Notes under the pieces: model-generated | The model's database searches: none | Seen by the model: the letters and a program-made list of their open reading frames with translations, nothing else | Told to the model about the DNA's origin: nothing | DNA from: an uncultured Pseudomonadota bacterium | Lineage (GTDB): Bacteria > Myxococcota_A > UBA796 > GCA-2862545 | DNA length: 64,000 nt | Direction: 5' to 3' | Assembly (NCBI GenBank): GCA_903861005.1 | Contig: CAIOSP010000043.1 | Span: 1 to 64,000 of the forward strand | Part shown: positions 36,585-45,636 of the stretch, piece after piece | How the letters are laid out: the number at the start of each line of letters is the position of its first letter | Position numbering within the stretch: position 1 is the stretch's first letter | Translations under genes and position numbers: made by a program

Positions 36585-37585
36585 ACCGCCACGACGATGC
36601 GGCCACGCGCGTGACCGGCGGCCTGCGCGCGGTACGCGTCCGGGACGGCGTCAAAGGCGAACCGCTTGTCGATCACCGGGCGGAGGGTTCCCGCGTCGAC
36701 CAGGACACGGAGCGCGTCCAGATCAGCCGCCGTCGCGCGCGCCGCCAGGGGCACCAGGCGGTGGCTGGCTCCGATCGAGCGCAGCATCATGCCGAACACG
36801 CGCGGCATGGGGCCAAACCAGTCTCCGCCCTTGCCTGCGCCGCTGATGTAGGTGCCGCCTGGCGTCAGCGCGCGGCGGCACTCGGGGATGGTCCGGTCAC
36901 CGATCATGTCGAGGATCACGTCATAGCGCTCTTCGGCCTGCGTGAAGTCGGTCTTGGCGTAGTCGACCACGTGCTGCGCGCCGAGGCCCCGGAGCCAGTC
37001 CGCGTTGGACGCGCTGCACACCGCGGTGACCACCGCGCCCATCGACGCCGCGATCTGCACGGCTAGGCAGCCCACCCCGCCGGACGCGCCGACGATCAGG
37101 ACCTTCTGCCCCGCCTGGACCTTGCCCGCGTCGCGCAGGCCCTGGAGCGCGGTGCAGCCGGCGACCGGCAGCGCCGCCGCCTCCGCGAAGTCGAGCGACG
37201 CCGGCTTGAGCGCCAGTCGATCCGCAGACGCGGCGACCAGCTCGGCGGTCGCGCCGCGGCCCAGCGCCTCGCCGTAGACCTCGTCGCCGACCTTGAAGCG
37301 GGTCACGCGCGCGCCCACCGCCTCGACCACGCCGGACACGTCGGTGCCGACGATGCCCACGCGGGGCCGACGCAGGCCGAACGCCAGGCGCACCAGGTAC
37401 GGCCGGCCCAGCAGGATGATGCCGTCGCCCGCGGCGACCGAGGTGGCGCGGACGCGGAGCAGCACGTCGTCTTCGCCCATGACCGGGCGCGGCACCTGCG
37501 CAAATTCCAGCACGTCGGGCGTGCCGTAGCCACGCGCCACCCAGGCGTTCATCGGGGTGAGGGGCTGCAGTTGAGTCGAGGTCAT
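36581..37585 (-). CDS. NAD(P)-dependent alcohol dehydrogenase / quinone oxidoreductase (zinc-free MDR)
   Basis: A 334-residue medium-chain dehydrogenase/reductase of the quinone-oxidoreductase type. The GroES-like domain is N-terminal (VLLRVRATSVAAGDGIILLG, GIVGTDVSGVVEAVG, FKVGDEVYGEA), the NAD(P) motif is VLIVGASGGVGCLAVQIA and the Rossmann domain follows (AQHVVDYAKTDF). The structural-zinc cysteines are missing. It reduces quinones or enals, typically as a detoxifying enzyme. It is followed directly by its presumed TetR repressor and preceded by a 24-bp palindrome 20 bp upstream of the ATG. Confidence 0.9.
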   Translation of the reverse strand: MTSTQLQPLTPMNAWVARGYGTPDVLEFAQVPRPVMGEDDVLLRVRATSVAAGDGIILLGRPYLVRLAFGLRRPRVGIVGTDVSGVVEAVGARVTRFKVGDEVYGEALGRGATAELVAASADRLALKPASLDFAEAAALPVAGCTALQGLRDAGKVQAGQKVLIVGASGGVGCLAVQIAASMGAVVTAVCSASNADWLRGLGAQHVVDYAKTDFTQAEERYDVILDMIGDRTIPECRRALTPGGTYISGAGKGGDWFGPMPRVFGMMLRSIGASHRLVPLAARATAADLDALRVLVDAGTLRPVIDKRFAFDAVPDAYRAQAAGHARGRIVVAV

Positions 37586-37604
37586 GTTCGCTCCAGGGAT
37601 CTGT

Positions 37605-37628
37605 TTACGCTGTACGCTTACACTGTAA
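37605..37628. promoter_or_regulatory. Palindromic operator, probable TetR-family binding site
   Basis: The 24 bases fit TTAC-N2-TGTA-N-GC-N-TACA-N2-GTAA, 18 of 24 symmetric, in an AT-rich patch 20 bp upstream of the oxidoreductase ATG. Size, symmetry and placement match TetR-family operators, and the downstream operon encodes one such regulator. Confidence 0.7.
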
Positions 37629-37795
37629 TCATGGCCCGGCGCGCCGTCAAGGATCGATCGCGTCCGACGAACCCCGGGCCGGAATGCGCCTCCTGGACGG
37701 GGGTGAGGTCGAGGCCGTCAACCCGGTCGCGGCGGACGTCGGCTCGGCGCACGGGGAGGGGTTGGGGTAGACCCTCAGCATAGGGAGCTACCGAC

Positions 37796-38917
37796 GTGAA
37801 CCCCGCCTGTGTTCGAACGCGGTCGCGTGCTCCGCGGCTTCTGTGGCTGTCCGCGGTCGCGCTCCTGCCTGGGTGTGTGGGGGTCGGCGTCCTCGTCGTG
37901 CCTGGCGAGTCGACGGACGCGGACGACTCAGATCGGACGGACGACACCGACGCGGGCCGCACGGACTCCGACAGCCCACCCGTGGCGAGGGTCTGCGCGC
38001 CACGCGAGCTCGCCTGGCGCGCCGCCAACGCGCCGGCGATCGGACTGCTGGCCGGGGGCGGGATCGCGTGGCACCCCACGACCGGGCTGCGGACGTGGGG
38101 AGGCGTGGAGCTGCTCCCGCCCGTCAACGCGGGACCGCCCGAGTGGGCGATCGGTTTTGGAGCGCTCCCTTGGGCCATCCCGGCCGAGCGATGGAGGAGC
38201 CTGTTCAAAACTGAGTGGTCACCCTGCATGGTGCACCGGGACGGACGCGTCGACTGCCGCGACGACCGCGGTGGTCCCCTGCCCGAGTTGGTGTCGGTCC
38301 TCGGATCGGTGGGCAACAAGCTCTGCTGGATGGACCCAACCGGACACGCGGGCTGCCTCCGGGCCGACGTGGAGACCGCGTGGCCATCGGCGTCGAGCCT
38401 CAGCGCAGACCTCGTGTCGCTGGCCCACGGGTTCAAGGCCAGCGGCGGCGATCCGATCCCGTTCGTGTGCGCGCTCGACTCGCGCGGCCTCGCCACGTGC
38501 GACGGGCCCAGCGACCTCGTCGGACCGTTCGACCACCCCGACCGGTGCTGGGTGGAGCTGGTCGGAGCGGCTTACGGGCTCTGCGGCATCGACGACGAAG
38601 GCCTCACGACCTGCCGGACCCGCTCAATCTTGAACGCCGACTTCGCGGACGACACCCCCACCCGCCGAGACCTGTCCCACCTGACCGTGTCGATCGAGGG
38701 CGCGTGCGCGCTGGACCCGGAGGGCCATGTGGTGTGCTGGGGCCCCATCGCCGGCGTGCCCAACACAGCCAACAACGCCCCTCCGCAGGAGGCCGGCTTT
38801 GTGGACCTGGTGGTCAGCTCCGGCGCGGCGTGCGCGCTGTCGGACGTTGGAAAGGTGGTGTGCTGGGGGGACGAGCGCGATCCGCTGGTGTTCGACCAGC
38901 CGGATCGCGCCCCCTAG
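37796..38917 (+). CDS. RCC1-like repeat lipoprotein with Asp/Thr linker
   Basis: A 373-residue lipoprotein starting at GTG 37796 (AGGGAG eight bases upstream). Lipobox LPGC (Cys27), then an Asp/Thr/Ser linker (about 39-60). The remainder contains irregular repeats in which Cys-containing strands alternate (SPCMVHRDGRVDCRD, KLCWMDPTGHAGCL, FVCALDSRGLATC, GLCGIDDEGLTTCR, GACALDPEGHVVCWG, AACALSDVGKVVCWGDE). These are the C-x-L-x-x-x-G-x-V-x-C-W-G units of RCC1-like beta-propellers of myxobacteria, with a disulfide per blade. Surface exposed; partner unknown. About 210 bp upstream hold only the operator and no other recognisable element. Confidence 0.85.
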   Translation: MNPACVRTRSRAPRLLWLSAVALLPGCVGVGVLVVPGESTDADDSDRTDDTDAGRTDSDSPPVARVCAPRELAWRAANAPAIGLLAGGGIAWHPTTGLRTWGGVELLPPVNAGPPEWAIGFGALPWAIPAERWRSLFKTEWSPCMVHRDGRVDCRDDRGGPLPELVSVLGSVGNKLCWMDPTGHAGCLRADVETAWPSASSLSADLVSLAHGFKASGGDPIPFVCALDSRGLATCDGPSDLVGPFDHPDRCWVELVGAAYGLCGIDDEGLTTCRTRSILNADFADDTPTRRDLSHLTVSIEGACALDPEGHVVCWGPIAGVPNTANNAPPQEAGFVDLVVSSGAACALSDVGKVVCWGDERDPLVFDQPDRAP

Positions 38918-38927
38918 GTGCTCTCGG

Positions 38928-39947
38928 TTACGCCGGGGTCGGGACGCGCCGCGTGGCGAACAGGCTCGCGGCGATCGAGGCGCCGATCGCGAAGCCAATG
39001 AACCCGAGCGACCACACGATCGGGAACTTGCCGCCGAACGCGTGGTTGAGCCAGACCATCTTGAAGCCGACGAAGATGAGCACCGCGCCCAGGCCGTACT
39101 TCAGGTAGACGAAGCGGTCGGCGACGTTGGCGAGCAGGAAGTACATCGAGCGCAGGCCGAGCAACGCGAACACGTTGGACGTGAAGACGATGAACGGCTC
39201 GTGCGTGATTGCAAAGATGGCGGGCACGGAGTCGACCGCGAAGATGATGTCGGACAGCTCGATGAACGCGAGCGCCATGAACAGCGGCGTGACGGCCCAG
39301 CCGCCGGCCTGACGGACGAAGAAGGCGTTGCCCTGCAGCGAGTCGGTCACCGGCAGCACCCGGCGCATCGCCTTGAGCATCCGGTTGTCCTCGAGGTCCG
39401 TGTGCTTCTCCTCGGCGAACACGATCTTGAGGCCGGTGAAGACGAGGAGCGCGCCGAACACGATCACCACGGTGTGGAACTGCATCAGCCACGCGCCCAG
39501 GCCGACGAAGATCGCGCGGAACACGAGCGCGCCCAAGATGCCGAGCGCGAGCACGCGGTGCTGAAGGCGCGCCGGGATCGAGAACGTGGAGAACACCAAC
39601 AGGAACACGAACAGGTTGTCGATGGCGAGGGCCTTCTCGACGATCAGGCCGGTCAGGTAGGCCACACCCAGCTCGTGCGCGGCGGCGGATGGGTCAAAGC
39701 CCGGCACGGCCAGCAGGCGCGCGTTCGTGGCGAAGCTGTGGTCCATCCACAGCCACATGCCGCCACCGAACAACAGCGCGAGCGAGAACCAAAAGGTGCT
39801 CCAGCCCGCCGCCTCCGTCATGGACAGCGCGTGGTCCTCGCGGTGAAACAGGCCCAGATCGACGGCGAGCATGAACAAGACGAACAGCACAAAGCCAAGA
39901 TAGAACGGCCATACTTCATAGAACGGAAGGAGCGTCGTGGCGAGCAT
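38928..39947 (-). CDS. TerC family membrane protein (Alx-like)
   Basis: A 339-residue, nine-helix TerC/Alx protein. Family marks are EKALAIDNLFVFLLVFSTF, TGLKIVFAEE, FIELSDIIFAVDSVPAIFAIT and SNVFALLGLRSMYFLL. The two acidic helices (LAIDNLFVF and IFAVDSVPA) carry the conserved aspartates. Members export manganese and protect against metal loading of secreted enzymes. The 202-bp region between this start and the lipoprotein gene at 40150 has an AT-rich stretch but no recognisable yybP-ykoY riboswitch. Confidence 0.93.
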   Translation of the reverse strand: MLATTLLPFYEVWPFYLGFVLFVLFMLAVDLGLFHREDHALSMTEAAGWSTFWFSLALLFGGGMWLWMDHSFATNARLLAVPGFDPSAAAHELGVAYLTGLIVEKALAIDNLFVFLLVFSTFSIPARLQHRVLALGILGALVFRAIFVGLGAWLMQFHTVVIVFGALLVFTGLKIVFAEEKHTDLEDNRMLKAMRRVLPVTDSLQGNAFFVRQAGGWAVTPLFMALAFIELSDIIFAVDSVPAIFAITHEPFIVFTSNVFALLGLRSMYFLLANVADRFVYLKYGLGAVLIFVGFKMVWLNHAFGGKFPIVWSLGFIGFAIGASIAASLFATRRVPTPA

Positions 39948-40149
39948 CGCGGGGCACCTAGGGAGGTGGGTTGCCTAAATCAGATATAAAGGCGTACGAT
40001 TTTGGTCCGGTATTTGATCGTCATCCGTTGCTGACAGGCGGAGACACGTCCGCACGCCAGTGGCCCCTACGGTCACGCGAACCGCCTGCGCGGACACGCC
40101 CCTTCCCGCCGCGTGCTACTCCCCACCTTGGCCACCCCCCGGAGCGGCG

Positions 40150-41223
40150 ATGACCCAAGACATCCTCCCGATCACGGCGCTCGCGGCGCTGTTCGCGAGC
40201 GCCTGCACCGGCGCGACCACACCGTCCTCGACCGACACCGACGTGCCACCGCCCGCCACCGCGGACTGGATGGGCGACGTGTTCGCCGACCACCAGGACG
40301 CTCAGGTCGGCCACATCCTGCTCCCAGGCGCGTTCAACTCCACGTCGTACGCGTGCGCCGCGCCCAACGGCATCTCGCCGCACGCGCCGCCGCTGATCTC
40401 GTCGCTGTGGGGCACGTCCGACACCGGCACCGACGACCTGACGCGGCAGCGCGTGGTCGCGTGGGCGCGGACGCAGGACGTGCCGATCGGCGCGCAGCTG
40501 GACCTGGGCGCGCGCTTCATCGAGATGAACCTCACCCTCAAGGACGACGCGCTCGTCACCTGGCACAGCATCTACGGCGTGCGCGCCGACGACGTCCTGG
40601 ACCCGCTGGTCGCGTTCGCCGTGCGTCACCCGGCCGAGGTGGTCCTCCTGCAGCTCGGCCTGGACATGGACAGCACCGCATGGCCCAAGGTCGCGGACGC
40701 GTTCACCAAGAAGCGCGCGGGCGGCAAGTCGGTGTGCGACCTGATCTACGACGGCGCGGACAACGCCGCGGTCGCCTCGCTGGCCGACATCCGCGCGCGT
40801 GGTCGCAACGTGATCTGGGGCCCAGACGGAGAGCTTCGCGCCTTCTTCGACGCGCGCGGAGACTGCCCGATGTCGACGCTCACCGTCGATCGGCGCTGGT
40901 CGATCACCGCGACCACCGAAGGCGTGGCGGCGGCGCTCGCGGACTCGGTCGACAGCCGGGACCCGACGCACGTGCTGGTCAACGACTTCGCGTTCTCGCT
41001 CGACGGCGCGCCGTCGGTTGGGGATCAGGCCGGCTTTGTGCTCCGCTACGGCTCCGTGAAGGAGGCGAGCACGGCGCTTGGCTTCTCCGGCGACTTCGCG
41101 GGCCGCATGATCACGCAGTTCGACGTGAACGCGAACATGAACGTGTTCGCCGGCGCGATGATCGAGGACACCAACCTCGTGGAGGCGGCGATCGCGCGCA
41201 ACCGGGAGCGCTTGGCGCCGTGA
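40150..41223 (+). CDS. PI-PLC-like lipoprotein lacking catalytic residues
   Basis: A 357-residue lipoprotein (ATG at 40150, GGAG five bases upstream; lipobox ASAC, Cys19; Thr/Asp linker 24-36). The core resembles the phosphatidylinositol-specific phospholipase C X domain: GHILLPGAFNSTSYAC (54-69), QLDLGARFIEMNLTLKDDAL, TWHSIYGVRADDVLDPLVAF and EVVLLQLG. In PI-PLC the first motif is PGTHxS with catalytic His; here it is PGAFNS (Phe62), and the D-x-R of the next strand is E-M-N. Only His139 of the second strand remains. It is probably a catalytically dead or altered member. Confidence 0.75.
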   Translation: MTQDILPITALAALFASACTGATTPSSTDTDVPPPATADWMGDVFADHQDAQVGHILLPGAFNSTSYACAAPNGISPHAPPLISSLWGTSDTGTDDLTRQRVVAWARTQDVPIGAQLDLGARFIEMNLTLKDDALVTWHSIYGVRADDVLDPLVAFAVRHPAEVVLLQLGLDMDSTAWPKVADAFTKKRAGGKSVCDLIYDGADNAAVASLADIRARGRNVIWGPDGELRAFFDARGDCPMSTLTVDRRWSITATTEGVAAALADSVDSRDPTHVLVNDFAFSLDGAPSVGDQAGFVLRYGSVKEASTALGFSGDFAGRMITQFDVNANMNVFAGAMIEDTNLVEAAIARNRERLAP

Positions 41224-41228
41224 GCGGC

Positions 41229-41245
41229 TCGTCCGCAGAGGACGA
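41229..41245. terminator. Small hairpin between convergent genes
   Basis: TCGTCC at 41229-41234 pairs with GGACGA at 41240-41245 around a 5-nt loop. No T-run follows. Confidence 0.3.
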
Positions 41246-41263
41246 ACGCGACCCGATCGCGCT

Positions 41264-41623
41264 CTAGTTCGCCGTCACCGTCGACTCGACCGGCACGATC
41301 CTCGGGACCTTGCAGCCCGAGTACACGTCGGCGCAGATCTGCGGGATCTCAGGGTCGACGCCCGCGCAGCCCGAGGACTTCAGGCCCTCGATGCAGGCTT
41401 CAGCGGCCTTGCGGTCGTACCGGCAGTCGGGCGGGTTGGGGTACTCCTGCGTCGACAGGTACTGCAGGCACTCGCGCTCCCCGACGGTGCGGAGCATCTC
41501 GTCCGACGCGCACAGAGCGTAGCCCTCGCAGAACAGGGGCTCGTACTCCTCGATGAAGTCCTTCTCCGGGATGCCCTTGCAGGCTCCAGACAGGACGACC
41601 AGGAACATGAGGGATCGACGCAT
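41264..41623 (-). CDS. Small Cys-rich lipoprotein
   Basis: A 119-residue lipoprotein starting at ATG 41623; lipobox SGAC (Cys15). The short mature part holds eight Cys, including FCEGYALC, RECLQYL, DCRYDRKAAEAC and ICADVYSGC, spaced as in helical disulfide hairpins (C-x9-C). Similar short Cys lipoproteins are frequent in Myxococcota genomes and usually unannotated. No function can be assigned. It is convergent with the PI-PLC-like gene and 67 bp from the divergently oriented methylase stop. Confidence 0.72.
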   Translation of the reverse strand: MRRSLMFLVVLSGACKGIPEKDFIEEYEPLFCEGYALCASDEMLRTVGERECLQYLSTQEYPNPPDCRYDRKAAEACIEGLKSSGCAGVDPEIPQICADVYSGCKVPRIVPVESTVTAN

Positions 41624-41690
41624 CACGGCGCTCCGGGCGGGAGGAGGCCTCCCCGCAGGCTCCCCTTCATGCTCCATTGGCCGCGCGGGA

Positions 41691-42770
41691 TCAAGCCGGA
41701 ACGGTCGCTCCGGTGGCGTCGGACACGCCCAGGCGCTCTCGCAGGGCCTGGGTGGGGGCCTCCGGCGTGACCAGGAACAGGTGCTCGCGGTTGGTCAGCG
41801 CACCCACCGTACCCACCTTGCGGCCGCTCGGGTCGAAGATGCCGATCCTGGCGCCGACGTAGCGGGGATGGGCCTGAGACAGGACGGTGACGTGCCCGCG
41901 GGCGCCCAGCAGGGTCACCAGCGCGTCGTGGCCCAGGAAGCCCTCATCGCTGAACGACACCAGCAGCACGGGCGCCTGAACCCGCGCCACCAGGTCCGCG
42001 AGCGCGGGGCCGATCTGGTGCTTGCGGTTGTAGGGGCTCTGCGAGGTCCGGACGTCCTGTCGCTTGCACGCCACGCCGTAGGTGTCGGGGGCGTCCCAGC
42101 GGACCAGGGTCTCCCAGATGTGGTAGTTCCCCGTGTACTTGTGCTGGTTGTAAGGCGGGTCCAGGTAGGCGACGTCGCCGGTGAGGCGGTCGGCGGCCTG
42201 CGCCGCGTCCAGGCGGTGGGCGCTCCCCTTCCCCGCCCGCGCCTGCGCCAGGACGGTCGGCATGCGCAGCTGCAGGTCGTGCAGCGCGCGCGGCGCCCAA
42301 GCCTTCAAGTAGGCCATCTGCACGCCCACCGTCGAGTCCACCCGATCCGCCGCCTCCATCAGCGACGTCAGCACCACCGCCTCCAGCTCGGGCGGCAGGG
42401 CCTTGGCGGCGATCACGTCGCGGATGGCGTCGATCCGCTCGCCGTTCTTGGGGTGGAAGAAGCGGCTGCGGGTGCAGAAAGTGTCGGTGACGTACCCTGG
42501 GCGACCGGGCAGGCGCCCCAGCTCGTCGAGCAGGCGCTCGGCGTCAGCCCACACATCGTCGCGGTCGGCGGCCACGTAGCAGCGGGCGAGCACCTCGCCG
42601 TAGGCGCTCAGGTCATTCGCGTGGACCCGGTGCCCGGCGGCCTTGAGCGCGTGCCCGACGCGCGACGTCCCCGAGAACAGGTCGAGCACCGTGCGCTCCG
42701 CGCCCAGGGCCTCGATGACCTCGACGATGCGCGGGACCAACAGGCGCTTGGACCCCAGGTACTTGATCAA
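41691..42770 (-). CDS. D12-class DNA adenine methyltransferase (orphan)
   Basis: A 359-residue N6-adenine methylase of the D12/Dam-like (alpha) group. TTG start (42770, AGGGG upstream) yields the family N-terminus IKYLGSKR, followed by the SAM motif DLFSGTSRVG (30-39) and catalytic DPPY in AYLDPPYNQHKY (DPPY at 204-207). HPRYVGARIGIFDPSGRKVG closes the fold. No restriction endonuclease or specificity gene is next to it, so it is an orphan or regulatory methylase; recognition sequence cannot be read out. A 7-bp inverted repeat lies in its upstream region. Confidence 0.92.
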   Translation of the reverse strand: MIKYLGSKRLLVPRIVEVIEALGAERTVLDLFSGTSRVGHALKAAGHRVHANDLSAYGEVLARCYVAADRDDVWADAERLLDELGRLPGRPGYVTDTFCTRSRFFHPKNGERIDAIRDVIAAKALPPELEAVVLTSLMEAADRVDSTVGVQMAYLKAWAPRALHDLQLRMPTVLAQARAGKGSAHRLDAAQAADRLTGDVAYLDPPYNQHKYTGNYHIWETLVRWDAPDTYGVACKRQDVRTSQSPYNRKHQIGPALADLVARVQAPVLLVSFSDEGFLGHDALVTLLGARGHVTVLSQAHPRYVGARIGIFDPSGRKVGTVGALTNREHLFLVTPEAPTQALRERLGVSDATGATVPA

Positions 42771-42788
42771 CGGCGCCCCTCAGTACGT

Positions 42789-42807
42789 GCGGACACGGTC
42801 TGTCCGC
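42789..42807. promoter_or_regulatory. Inverted repeat between divergent genes
   Basis: GCGGACA at 42789-42795 and TGTCCGC at 42801-42807 are exact inverted repeats around 5 nt, 19 bp upstream of the methylase TTG and about 44 bp upstream of the DUF962 start. A regulator site or a simple stem-loop. Confidence 0.45.
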
Positions 42808-42850
42808 CACCCATGCTACGACTGCGGTATGACACGAACGGGGAGGCCGT

Positions 42851-43333
42851 GTGCGCTATCAGTCCTTCACTGAGTTCTGGCCCTACTACATCCGGGAGCA
42901 CTCCGTCCCGAGCAATCGGCACGTGCACTTCCTCGGCACGTCGTCGTTCCTGGGCATCCTGGGCTGGTGCCTGGTGCAGTCGCCCACCACGCTCGGGCCC
43001 ACGCTCCTGATCTCGCTCTCGCTGATCTGGGCGGCCTTCTCCATGGAGGCCCGGCGCAACGCGTCGCCGGTGCTCTTCCTGGTGATCGCCCTGTGCGCCT
43101 GGGCCAACCCGTGGATCCTGCTCGGCCCGGTGGTCGCCTACGGCTGCGCCTGGTTCGGCCACTTCCGCATCGAGCACAACCGCCCGGCCACCTTCACGTA
43201 CACGCTGTGGTCCCTCGCGGGCGACTTCCGCATGTACGGGAACATGCTGCGCGGCCGCCTGTGGACCGGTGACGGGTCCGACGTGGTGGGCCCGGTGCTC
43301 GAGCCCGGCGACCTGCTGCCCAAGACGGAGTGA
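42851..43333 (+). CDS. DUF962 (Mpo1-like) membrane protein
   Basis: A 160-residue membrane protein. GTG start with GGGAGG just upstream. The N-terminus carries FWPYYIREHSVPSNRHVHFLGTS, which is the DUF962/Mpo1 pattern with the HxxG-type His; several hydrophobic helices follow (LGILGWCLVQSP, LLISLSLIWAAFSM, VLFLVIALCAWANPWILLGP) and then FGHFRIEHNRPATF, the second conserved His. Yeast Mpo1 is an iron-dependent fatty-acid alpha-oxidation dioxygenase; bacterial members are likely lipid-active. Divergent from the methylase. Confidence 0.88.
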   Translation: MRYQSFTEFWPYYIREHSVPSNRHVHFLGTSSFLGILGWCLVQSPTTLGPTLLISLSLIWAAFSMEARRNASPVLFLVIALCAWANPWILLGPVVAYGCAWFGHFRIEHNRPATFTYTLWSLAGDFRMYGNMLRGRLWTGDGSDVVGPVLEPGDLLPKTE

Positions 43334-43369
43334 GCGGGCAGCGGTCGCGACGCAGGCGCGCAGACCGAC

Positions 43370-43759
43370 CTAGAACTTCCCTTCCCACAGCCGCGTCGCG
43401 ACCTTGCCGACGAACAGCGGGTCGAGGCGCAGGTTGCTGAGCATGGCCTCGAGCTCGCCCGAATCAAGCCAGACGCCGTGGTCCTTGCACCAGTCGAGCG
43501 CGACGCCGTGCAGGTCCTCGATGCCCATGGGGCCGTGGCAGACCGGGCAGCGCAGGTGCCGCTCGCGGTTCACCGGAGGGTTGACCTCGCGGCGGAACAG
43601 GTCACCCCAGGCAAAGCCGGGCTGCTTGTGGCGCTCGGCCTCGGTGAGAAGCAAGAGCTCGCCCTTGTCGAGCCAGACGCCGTGGAAGCCAACGTCGATG
43701 TCGACGCCGTGGCGGTTCTCACGTAGCAGGGGCGTGCCGTCGATCGGGCTCTTGCGCAT
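43370..43759 (-). CDS. zf-TFIIB domain protein with one intact and one decayed finger
   Basis: A 129-residue protein of the zf-TFIIB group. The intact copy is CPVCHGPM...LDWCKDHGVWLDSGELEAML near residues 71-108. The first copy (SPIDGTPLLRENRHGVDIDVGFHGVWLDKGEL) has the same spacing and the GVWLD-GEL tail but Ser/Asp and Val/Phe in place of the zinc Cys. Small proteins like this are found as accessory zinc-ribbon factors without known partners. Upstream gene is sodB on the same strand, separated by 60 bp. Confidence 0.85.
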   Translation of the reverse strand: MRKSPIDGTPLLRENRHGVDIDVGFHGVWLDKGELLLLTEAERHKQPGFAWGDLFRREVNPPVNRERHLRCPVCHGPMGIEDLHGVALDWCKDHGVWLDSGELEAMLSNLRLDPLFVGKVATRLWEGKF

Positions 43760-43819
43760 GCAGTCTCCGGGGTCGAGAGGTAACGCGCCGCGCGACGAGC
43801 GCGCGACGCGCAGGCCGAC

Positions 43820-44404
<585 letters not shown>

Positions 44405-44497
44405 TTGAGTCCTCGGGGTCGGTGGGTCGGGGGAAAGGGTTTGCCTCTAATCACGGGGCGTGGACCGGCCACACTGTCGTGACAGAACGAGGAGAAC

Positions 44498-45541
44498 CTA
44501 CGGGGTGCGGGTCTTCTTCTGGACTGTCGACTTCAGCTGGCCGCAGCCGGCGTCGATGTCGATCCCGCGTCGCACGCGGATGGTGCCGGGGATGCCATGC
44601 CGGGCGAGCACGTCGATGAAGCGGGCGACACGATCGGGGTCGCTGGGGCCGCCGTCGTAGCCTCCCGTCGGGTTGAGCGGGATGAGGTTCACGTGGCAGG
44701 GCAGCCCGGACAGCACGCGCGCCAAGCGCTCCGCCGTGGCCTCGTCGTCGTTGCGCCCGCGGATCAGCGCCCACTCGAACGTGATGCGGCGGCCGGTCTT
44801 TTGCGCGTACTCGCGGCAGGCGTCGATCAGCTCGTCGATCGGGTAGCGCTTGTTGACCGGCATCAGCGCGTCGCGCGCCTCGTCGGACGACGCGTGCAGG
44901 CTGACGGCGAGCCCGACCTGCAGGCCCTCGTCGGCGAACTGCCGGATGCGCGGGGCCAGGCCCACCGTGCTGACCGTGATGTGCCGCGCGCCGATGCCCA
45001 GGTCCGACATCAGCCGGCGCAGGGCGATCAAGGTCTGGTCATAGTTGTGGAAGGGCTCGCCCATGCCCATCAGCACCACGTTCGACAGGCGCTCACCCTT
45101 CTGGCGCAGCTCGGCCGACCAGCGCGCCGCCTGCTCGACGATCTCGTCCGCCGTCAGGTGGCGCGCGAAGCCCATCTGCCCGGTCGCGCAGAACACGCAG
45201 CCCATGGCGCATCCAGCCTGGGTGGAGATGCACGCCGTCCGCCGGAGCGTCTGGTAGGGCATCAGCACGCTCTCGACGAGCTGACCGTCGTGGAGCTTGT
45301 ACAGGCGCTTGATGGTGCCGTCGCGGGAGACCTGCTCGGTGTCGACGTCCATCGAGCCCACGCGCGTCTCAGCGGCCAGCCGCTCACGCAGGGCCTTGGG
45401 CAGGTCGGTCATCTCGTCGGGCGTGGTGGCGCCGCGATCGTAGAGCCACGCGCGCACCTGACCAGCGCGGAAGGGCTTGTGGCCCCACTCGGCGAGGCGG
45501 GCCTTGAGATCGGCCTCGGTCATGGCGTACAGGTCGAGCAC
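44498..45541 (-). CDS. rlmN: 23S rRNA/tRNA (adenine-C2)-methyltransferase RlmN
   Basis: A 347-residue radical-SAM methyltransferase. CxxxCxxC in QAGCAMGCVFCATGQMGFAR (C111, C115, C118) binds the 4Fe-4S cluster; VVLMGMGEPFHNYD and HITVSTVGLAPRI are family motifs; the C-terminal catalytic Cys is in GIDIDAGCGQL. It methylates A2503 of 23S rRNA and A37 of some tRNAs. The GTG at 45541 gives the family-length N-terminus; ATG at 45523 is possible. Confidence 0.96.
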   Translation of the reverse strand: MLDLYAMTEADLKARLAEWGHKPFRAGQVRAWLYDRGATTPDEMTDLPKALRERLAAETRVGSMDVDTEQVSRDGTIKRLYKLHDGQLVESVLMPYQTLRRTACISTQAGCAMGCVFCATGQMGFARHLTADEIVEQAARWSAELRQKGERLSNVVLMGMGEPFHNYDQTLIALRRLMSDLGIGARHITVSTVGLAPRIRQFADEGLQVGLAVSLHASSDEARDALMPVNKRYPIDELIDACREYAQKTGRRITFEWALIRGRNDDEATAERLARVLSGLPCHVNLIPLNPTGGYDGGPSDPDRVARFIDVLARHGIPGTIRVRRGIDIDAGCGQLKSTVQKKTRTP

Positions 45542-45636
45542 ACGGACTCCAAGCCGCGTGTCATAGCGCCCGGTCGGCGCGCGGCAAGCGCGGTCAGGCG
45601 GGGCCGATCAGGCTACTCTGCGCAGGGGAGGTCGAC

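Noticed and set aside
37631-37783. Small plus-strand gene after the palindromic operator
   Set aside because: A 50-codon frame from ATG 37631 is Arg/Ser/Thr-rich with no recognisable feature and no Shine-Dalgarno.
39948-40149. Manganese riboswitch (yybP-ykoY) before the TerC gene
   Set aside because: The region has an AT-rich stretch and a small hairpin but none of the conserved riboswitch boxes.
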